Of a DNA stretch of 64,000 nucleotides, positions 57,427-64,000 are shown in pieces. Numbering within the stretch: the stretch's first letter is position 1; every line of letters starts with the position of its first letter. The translations under genes were made by a program, and so were the position numbers. The notes under the pieces were generated by a model. The model was given only the letters and a program-made list of their open reading frames with translations. It was not told the origin of the DNA and made no database searches. This DNA is from Luscinia megarhynchos (taxonomy: Eukaryota > Chordata > Aves > Passeriformes > Turdidae): positions 12,391,385-12,455,384 of the forward strand of contig CM067576.1 of the NCBI GenBank assembly GCA_034336665.1, read 5' to 3'.

Positions 57427-57821
57427 CTGTGGCAGTGCCAGGGACAGTCCCTGTGGCAGTGCCAGGCACGGTCCCCGTGGCAGTGCCACGCATGATCCCC
57501 GTGGCAGTGCCAGGCACGGTCCCCGTGGCAGTGCCAAACAGGATCGCCGTGGCAGTGCCAGGCACGGTCCCTCTGGCAGTGCCAAACAGGATCCCTGTGG
57601 CAGTGCCAAACAGGATCCCTGTGGCAGTGCCAGGGACGGTCCCTGTGGCAGTGCCAAACACAATCCCCGTGGCAGTGCCAGGCACGGTCCCCATGGCAGT
57701 GCCAAACAGGATCCCCGTGGCAGTGCCAAACAGGATCCTTGTGGCAGTGCCAGGCCCAGTCCCTCTATGGCAGTGCCAGGCACGGTCCCTCTGGCAGTGC
57801 CAGGCCCGGTCCCCGTGGCAG
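57427..57821. repeat. Minisatellite, 24-bp unit, 16 copies
   Basis: The unit is CCAGGCACGGTCCCCGTGGC followed by AGTG. Two main types alternate: A with AGGCACGGTCC and B with AAACAGGATCC. Reading from the left the order is A A B-like A B A B B A B A B B A A A. All copies are 24 bases except the fourteenth, which has 26 (an extra TA in CCCTCTATGG). Because 24 is a multiple of three, frames stay open across the array on both strands (up to 287 codons), giving octapeptide repeats such as PVAVPGTV. These are not supported as genes. Confidence 0.95.
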
Positions 57822-60800
57822 GCTCAGCTCTGAGGGGTGGCAGCGGCAGAGGCTGCTGCTGGCTCCGAGGCAGGGAAGGGAAGCTGTCGGCCCCGCCGGG
57901 ATGCGCAGAGCGCTGGAAGGAGCTGGGACCGGCTGCTCTTTCCCAGGGAGGATTCTCCACCCCGTCCTGGGTGGGATCTCAGCCGTGCTGCTTAAAGCCG
58001 AGCAGATGGGCTCGCAGCTCAGCTGCCCCAGGCAGGACTTGGCTCGCTCGCAGGGGCACAGGAGTGACTTCTGCCCAGGACAGTGACCCGCTGCATTGCC
58101 TCTCCCCATGGAAGGTAGGGAGAGGTTTCTTTTCTTTCCTTGGTTACTCTATTTCTTTAAGGTTTTTAAGCCAGCAATCAAACTCTAATGCAATTAGCCA
58201 GAAAACAAGGCATGAACTTGGGAGTGGTGTGGGTCTAGCTGTTCCCTCCTGGGATGTGCTGCTTCTATTTGGGCTCACTTAACAGAAAACAGGAAGTTTT
58301 TCCATTATATGTTTTGTTTAGAATTGTTTAGTTACTGGGAATTTTGAGATCTAACTCTTCAGCATCTGCAAGTCCCACAGTGGGCATTTGGTGGTGCAGC
58401 ACAGCTGTCCCTGGAGAGAGGCACAAAGTCCCTGCCTGGCAAAGGTTTGTCCTCTCGAGGGGAGCAGCCACCCAGCCTGTGCCACCCAGCTGGCTCCAGC
58501 CCTGCTGCTCCCCAGGGAGCACAGGAGCCTCAGTGTCCCACGGGAGTCACATCCCTGTGGTGTGAGCACAGCCAGGGCAGGGAATGGTCCCCCATAGTGG
58601 GGGGGCAGCAGCTGGGGGAACAGCAGCAGCAGGGACACTCTCTGTGGGGACAGTATGTCAGGTCTCCAGCACCAGAGGAGGTCACCCTGAGCAATAATGC
58701 ATTTTTCCTGAAAAGCAAGAGCACTAGTGATCTGTTTTCCGGGAGGAAAGAAGGGGAGAGGGGCCCTTTGGGCGGTGCCTGAGCCTGCACAGAGTGTGGT
58801 GTCACCCAGCATGAGCAGGGGCTGGAGAGGGACAGTGCTGTGCTCCAGCCTCCGTGCTCTGCTGTGCTCCCATGTCCCTCCTGTGTCCCCCAGGGTTCTG
58901 TCTCAACTGCCTCAACCCCTCGGTTCCTCTCTTGTCTTGTTCCTGCTGTGCCCAGGTCCCTTTGCCAGGGACAGCAGGAACTGGTTCCTCATGCTGGGGC
59001 AGTCCTGGCATTTCTCTGGCCATCAACTGGGCCAGCCCCAGCTCCTGCCTTTGCCAAAGGCTCGCTTTGTAATGCCAAAAAAATCCTACAGCATTCTGAC
59101 AGCTCTGTAGGAGAGTATTAAGCGTCTGCATGTCAGAAGGTGGCCTTTATTTTATTGCTTCATGTAAAACACTTTGTATTCTCTGGGCAGCAGAGGCAAG
59201 GGTTGCAGTGAATGTTTTCAGAAAAGGAATTAGTGTCATGTCCCTTCCCAGGGACGCTCCCCTGTCAGACAGACCCTGGGCTGCTCAGTCCCCACCAGCA
59301 GCTCTGCTCTCACATGCATCTTGCAGGACTGTCTGCCAGCACCACAACTGGAAATAGTACTGCATTTCTTGTCCTTTGCCTCGCTATAAAATAAATCAAG
59401 CTGAGTTTTCAATCCTCTGTTTCTGATCCTCTCTGGCCAAGTTTTGAGTCAATTTATTTCTCGTTGCTCTGCTCCACCCTGGCAATGTGCCGAGCACCAG
59501 AACTGGGGAGAAACACAATTAGTTTGCTGCATTTCAGGCCAGGGCTGAGCGTCCATCTGCTGGTACACACAGGTCTCCCAGGCAGTAGTAGAGGTGTATT
59601 TTTTAAGGTAGAAAATTACTTGTGCTTTGGAAATGAATAAATTGTTGACATGAGCTAAGAGTCATGAGCCAGCAATAGGTTGTGTTGGTGTTCACTATAA
59701 GAGCACTGTGCCCAGGAGTGTTGATGCAGTGACCACTGTGAGAAGTGACCAGAGAGGTGCTGGCTGAAGGTCAGGAAGGTCAGAGCCACAGGGTAGAACC
59801 CTCCTTTAGCCATGACTGCTGTGCCACAGGGGCACTGGGCAGGGAGGAGCTGCCATTGACCTGCCTGCAGTGGGCTCATTCCCTGTGACAGCTGCTGGCA
59901 CAGCCAGTAGAACACAGGCATGAAGCCCAGCCTGAGGTGGGCAGCAGCCAGGGCCCAGCAGTAGCCACAGGGGCTGTGCAGTGGGGAGGAGGCTGCTGGG
60001 GGGCTGCAGAGGGTCAGCTGGGGTCAGCATTCCTGCCTGGCAGCAGGGGCTCCCCCTTCCCCAGCACTCATCCTGTGCAGCACTCACCCTGTGATCAGAG
60101 AGCTATTGAGAAATGGGAGGTGTTTCTGGGAGTGTTCTTGTGTGGCTTGCAGCTCTTTTTGGTAAAAATTTGCTGTTTCAGCTTCTGAAGTTCACCATTT
60201 CCAGGGTTCACACTTCCAGGGTTAACATTATCTGACACCTGCCAAAAATCTGGCTCTCTAAAAAAATCTGACACATGCCAAAAACTGGTCCAGCAAGCCT
60301 TGTGCAGCAGGGGGCTGAGCACACACACTGCCTGCTGTTCCCATCCCTCCTCCACCTCATCCTGCTTCCCTCTGTGCTCCTGGGAAAAGGCAGGACCTGG
60401 AGCTGTTGGAAGGAATGCTTGTGTGGGAAGGGAACTTGGCTTCTCTGGTGAACAAATCATATAGAATCCATTTTGTGGGTTAAACAAAGCTTTCTGAAGG
60501 GCAGATCCAAAGGAGGGGCCCTGCTGAGGCCTCAGGAGGTTTTGCTGTGGTGCCTGACATCCTCTGGCACAGGAGTCTGACACCACCCATGGGTCCCAGC
60601 CTGCTCAGATCCCTGAAGCACCTGAAGCAGGACTGGTGCTGCCCAGCCTGGTTCCAGCTTCCAGGGCTCTGACACTGCAGACTTTGCAGGAGCAGGGAGT
60701 TTGTGGGGCAGGTCTGTGGTGGGTACACACAGGGTGCTTGTGTGAAGAGGCTGGTGCTCATGTGCTGCACAGCTGCTTCCCACTTTCCTGCCCAGTTCTG

Positions 60801-63800
60801 AACTCTCACATAGGAATGAGGATCTTCTTGATATGTGACCTTTTTTCTCAGTTTTACTCCCCATATTTGGTATCTGTTTGTCCCTTCTTTCACAAAGCAG
60901 CCCAGTAACCAGATGACATCCCTGACTCATGCTGCCCAGACGTGCATGATGGGGCCTTTCTACTTGTTAGAAAAAGCCTGTTGATTTAATTTCTGTATCA
61001 TTATTCAGCTAATATGGAATATGTCACTGATGGTGGTGCATGAAATCAAACAGAGAATGCAAAAAGGGGCGAAATATTAAATGAACCTTGCCAAAGGATG
61101 GGGAGGAGGTGGAGGTGAATGTGCAGGAAGGGCACAGGGTGCCCTGTCTGCTGCCCCACATCTCTGATCTGTGTGTCCCTGGCTTCTGGGAAATGTGGGC
61201 AAGGCCACCTGACCTGGTCCCTGCTGGGGGACACTGGTTGGAAGCCATGTCATATATGACCCAAGCTGCCCCCCAGAAATGGTCCCTGTCACCTGCACAG
61301 CTCAGCCTGAGCAATGAACTGTCAGAAATAACCACAAATGTACTCACACATGCATGCAACACTCACTGTCACATGGAAATACAGGTTTGGTGTACAGAGG
61401 CACAAAGCAAACCTGCCTGGGCTGGGAGCTGTGGGAAAGGCCTGTCAGGCACAGCTTTCCCTGGGCTCTGGGGTAACTTGCCACTAGATGTCACAGTGTG
61501 CCTGGCTTTGCAGGGACCAGGAGTGCCACTCGTGCTGGGGACCCACCCTGGGCAGGGAAAAACTGTTCCCTGAACTCCCTGTGCTGGACCAAAGCACACA
61601 AATAGCATCTTTCTGTCTGTTCTTGTCATCTTTAGAGCATTTTGGAAACATTTCTAGCTTTCATATGCCACTCAGCAAAGTCTGAGAGACCAACAGGTGA
61701 CTGGGAGAGGTTCGTGGTGCCAGCCCAGGGGTGAGTGACCCTGGTGGGACTCCCTGCCCTGGCAGGTGTCCAGTGGCCCTGCTCCCACTGCAGCAAATGT
61801 CAAACTCTGATTAACATCAGGTGATGCAGCAGAAGCTCACTGTCTGTGTCCCAAAGCTCTTGCTCTAAGGGGGCACAAGCTTTCCACTCCACCAGCACAA
61901 GGCAAAGAGGCCAGCACTCGTGCAGCTGTCTGGGGCTGACCTCTGCCTAAAGCATCCCAGAGGATATTTATAGGCACACAGGAAACCACACTGGACACTG
62001 CACTTCCTCTCCCATCCAAGCTGAATCTTTAATCAGCTCAGCAGCACAGGGAGCATTAATTGTGTGTGTTTTTCCACTGAGCATTGTGCTGAGCAGGGGT
62101 AGGACACATCCAGGTCAGCTTTGGGCAGGCTGGTGATAGGATGGGCACGTCATCTTCTCAACTGGTTACAGCTCTGTAAAAAACTTGGTATACTATTAAA
62201 AGACTAGGAGTATATAAGAGTGTGAAGCATTTACTGAGTGACTAAAGCAATGACAGCATTTAAAGCCTCCTGTTTGAAGTGGTTTATGTACAGAACAGCC
62301 ACCCCACCCACTGCACCCAGCAGCTCTTGGGTGAAGTGTAGCTGTTCAACAAATGATGGCATCACCCTGTGGCTTTCGTTTGCCACCAAAATCAAGCATA
62401 GCTCTCCTAATCTAAGACTCAACAAATGACACAGGGATCTACAGTGGGATGCTTTCCTTGTGTTCTTTCTGATCGTGAGATGAGGCTCTGCCCAGGCTGA
62501 GCAGGGATGTTGTGCTCTGGGTGCTGGTCCAGCCTGGAGAGCAGCTCCCCTGCTGCTCCTTGTGCATGGGGATGTTGGGTGGACACAGATGTGCAGTGAG
62601 TGAGGGAGAGCAGGGCTGTGCTCTGTGTGTGCAGAGGGGAGCCCTGCTGTACCCCTGCACCTGGAGAAATGCAAGCAGCAGCTGGTGACCTGGCTGTCAC
62701 ACTCTGTGCTGCCCAGGCACCCAGCTTGTGCTCTGCTGCCACAGACAAGATGGATGGGCTATCCCTGCAAGCCACTCGCTGCTATTAATTTTCACCACAT
62801 GAATCTTCCTGGCCAATAACACATTATTGCTTCCCTTTGTCTGGGATTGCCTTTCCTTGGCACCCGTCCAGAATATCTACAAATCTTACCTAGCCACAGT
62901 TAGTGATTGTGCCTTAATATCAGGAGTCTCCCAAAATACTCCACGTGCTGCTCTTTCCCTAGAGAATGAGAGCTGAGCACGCTGCCAATCCCATCCCCCT
63001 GCAGCAGCCAACACAGCAGAAGGTGCTTGAGCAGAGCCCAGAGAAGAAGGATTTGCTGTGCTGGGGGCTGGAGCCCAGTTCCAGCACTGGGGAAGTGGTG
63101 CAGCCCCACAGCATTCCATAAAAACATGCCCACAACCTGGCTCCTGCTCCAAGCAGCCAGTGCCAGGTGAGGCCACCTGCCCAACCCCAAAGACCCCCAG
63201 AGTGCTCATTCCTGTGGCACAGGAGGGTGGCATCACAGATTCACTGCTGTAGGATAGAGCTGGAATTTGGAACAGCAACTTTCTGAGAAAAAACCCCAAT
63301 GTTAAAAAAATTAACATAAATCTAATTTTCTGCCGTTATCACCAATCTCGGATTAATTCTGCAGCATGACCAAACTGCTGCAAGGCCCCACACTAGTATG
63401 TTAAATATGTCCCACTGCATGCATTGAATGTGATTTCCAGACACTGAGGGCTTCTGGAGGAGGCTGCAGATAAGAGTGTGCTGGGAGGCAGCTGCCCAAG
63501 AGCTCTGCAGGAGCAATCTGTGGCACAGACACATGCAGGGCCCCACGCTTCCTTTCACTTGTTGAGTTTCTCACTCTTTTTCTGTCCTGTCACCCTCAGG
63601 TGTGTCAGCTTTTGATTTGCTCTGGAGCCTGGCCATTAAAGCTCTGCAAGGAGAACCCAGGGCTGTTATCCCAGCTCTGGGAAGAGGGGCTCTGTGGCAG
63701 TGGAACAAAGCAGCTCCCTCGCTGTCCCACAGCCAGAGGGTTTGACAGAGGCTTTGGCACTGATCTGTCCTTCCTTGGGGCTGTGTGGGTACTCCTGGAA

Positions 63801-64000
63801 ATGAACTGCATTAGCTTCTCCACCTCCTGAAGGCAGGAGCCACTTTTTCCCATTTATCCCCTCCCCTGCTGGCTGGGAATGAGCACAGACTCCTGCTGTG
63901 CTCCCCAGTGGCTGAGTGCAGTGCCCCAGAGCTGGGATGTGCCAGTGCCAGGGAACTCTGCACTGCCAGCAGTAAGGAAAATACCTCGTTGCTTCTGGGC
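57822..64000. other. Intergenic, no gene seen
   Basis: The last 6.2 kb holds unique sequence with GC-rich and AT-rich patches. Open frames (for example 58351-58812 and 60095-60586 on the minus strand) overlap frames on the other strand and lack recognisable domains. No CR1, LTR, tRNA or microRNA was recognised. Confidence 0.5.

Noticed and set aside
57419..58282. A 287-codon open frame on the plus strand, plus long minus-strand frames at the same place
   Set aside because: They run through the 24-bp minisatellite, where period 24 keeps several frames open. There is no domain, and frames on both strands are equally long.

Overview
This is vertebrate nuclear DNA, almost certainly from a bird and probably a songbird. 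The gene density is low, introns are long with GT-AG boundaries, and there are CR1 LINE fragments and avian-type retroviral LTRs. Two adjacent genes can be assembled exon by exon, both on the + strand: the 3' end of SLIT3, followed by the complete pantothenate kinase gene PANK3 with microRNA mir-103 inside its fifth intron. SLIT3 next to PANK3, with mir-103 inside PANK3, is the order I know from other amniotes, so the locus looks syntenic.

Layout. 1-10532: the last four coding exons of SLIT3 (end of the laminin G domain, EGF repeats, C-terminal cystine knot) with their introns. The last intron carries a solo ERVK-type LTR (9500-10198) with a 6-bp target-site duplication. About 10533-13600: SLIT3 3' UTR, with polyadenylation signals at 11354 and 13574. 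13600-19900: intergenic. It holds a perfect CTCF-type motif, an 18-copy GGAAT pentamer run that is the expanded tail of a minus-strand CR1, part of an avian LTR, and a plus-strand CR1. 19900-20900: the CpG-island promoter and exon 1 of PANK3, with a 21-bp minisatellite and a perfect 21-bp inverted repeat. 20748-37002: seven PANK3 coding exons that join to exactly 370 codons plus stop. 37003 to about 43437: a long AT-rich 3' UTR. 43450-64000: no gene I can support, but two minisatellites, one about 1.06 kb with 15/17-bp units and one about 395 bp with 24-bp units.

Function. SLIT3 is a secreted guidance ligand for Robo receptors. PANK3 catalyses the first, feedback-regulated step of coenzyme A synthesis, and mir-103 is processed from its primary transcript. 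The two genes are neighbours, not a functional unit. I found no convincing undescribed multi-gene system. The points most worth checking are the solo LTR beside the SLIT3 terminal exon, the tandem NAGNAG acceptor of that exon, the promoter inverted repeat, the CR1-derived pentamer expansion and the two minisatellites. Family assignments of repeats rest on recalled consensus features and were not confirmed by a database search.
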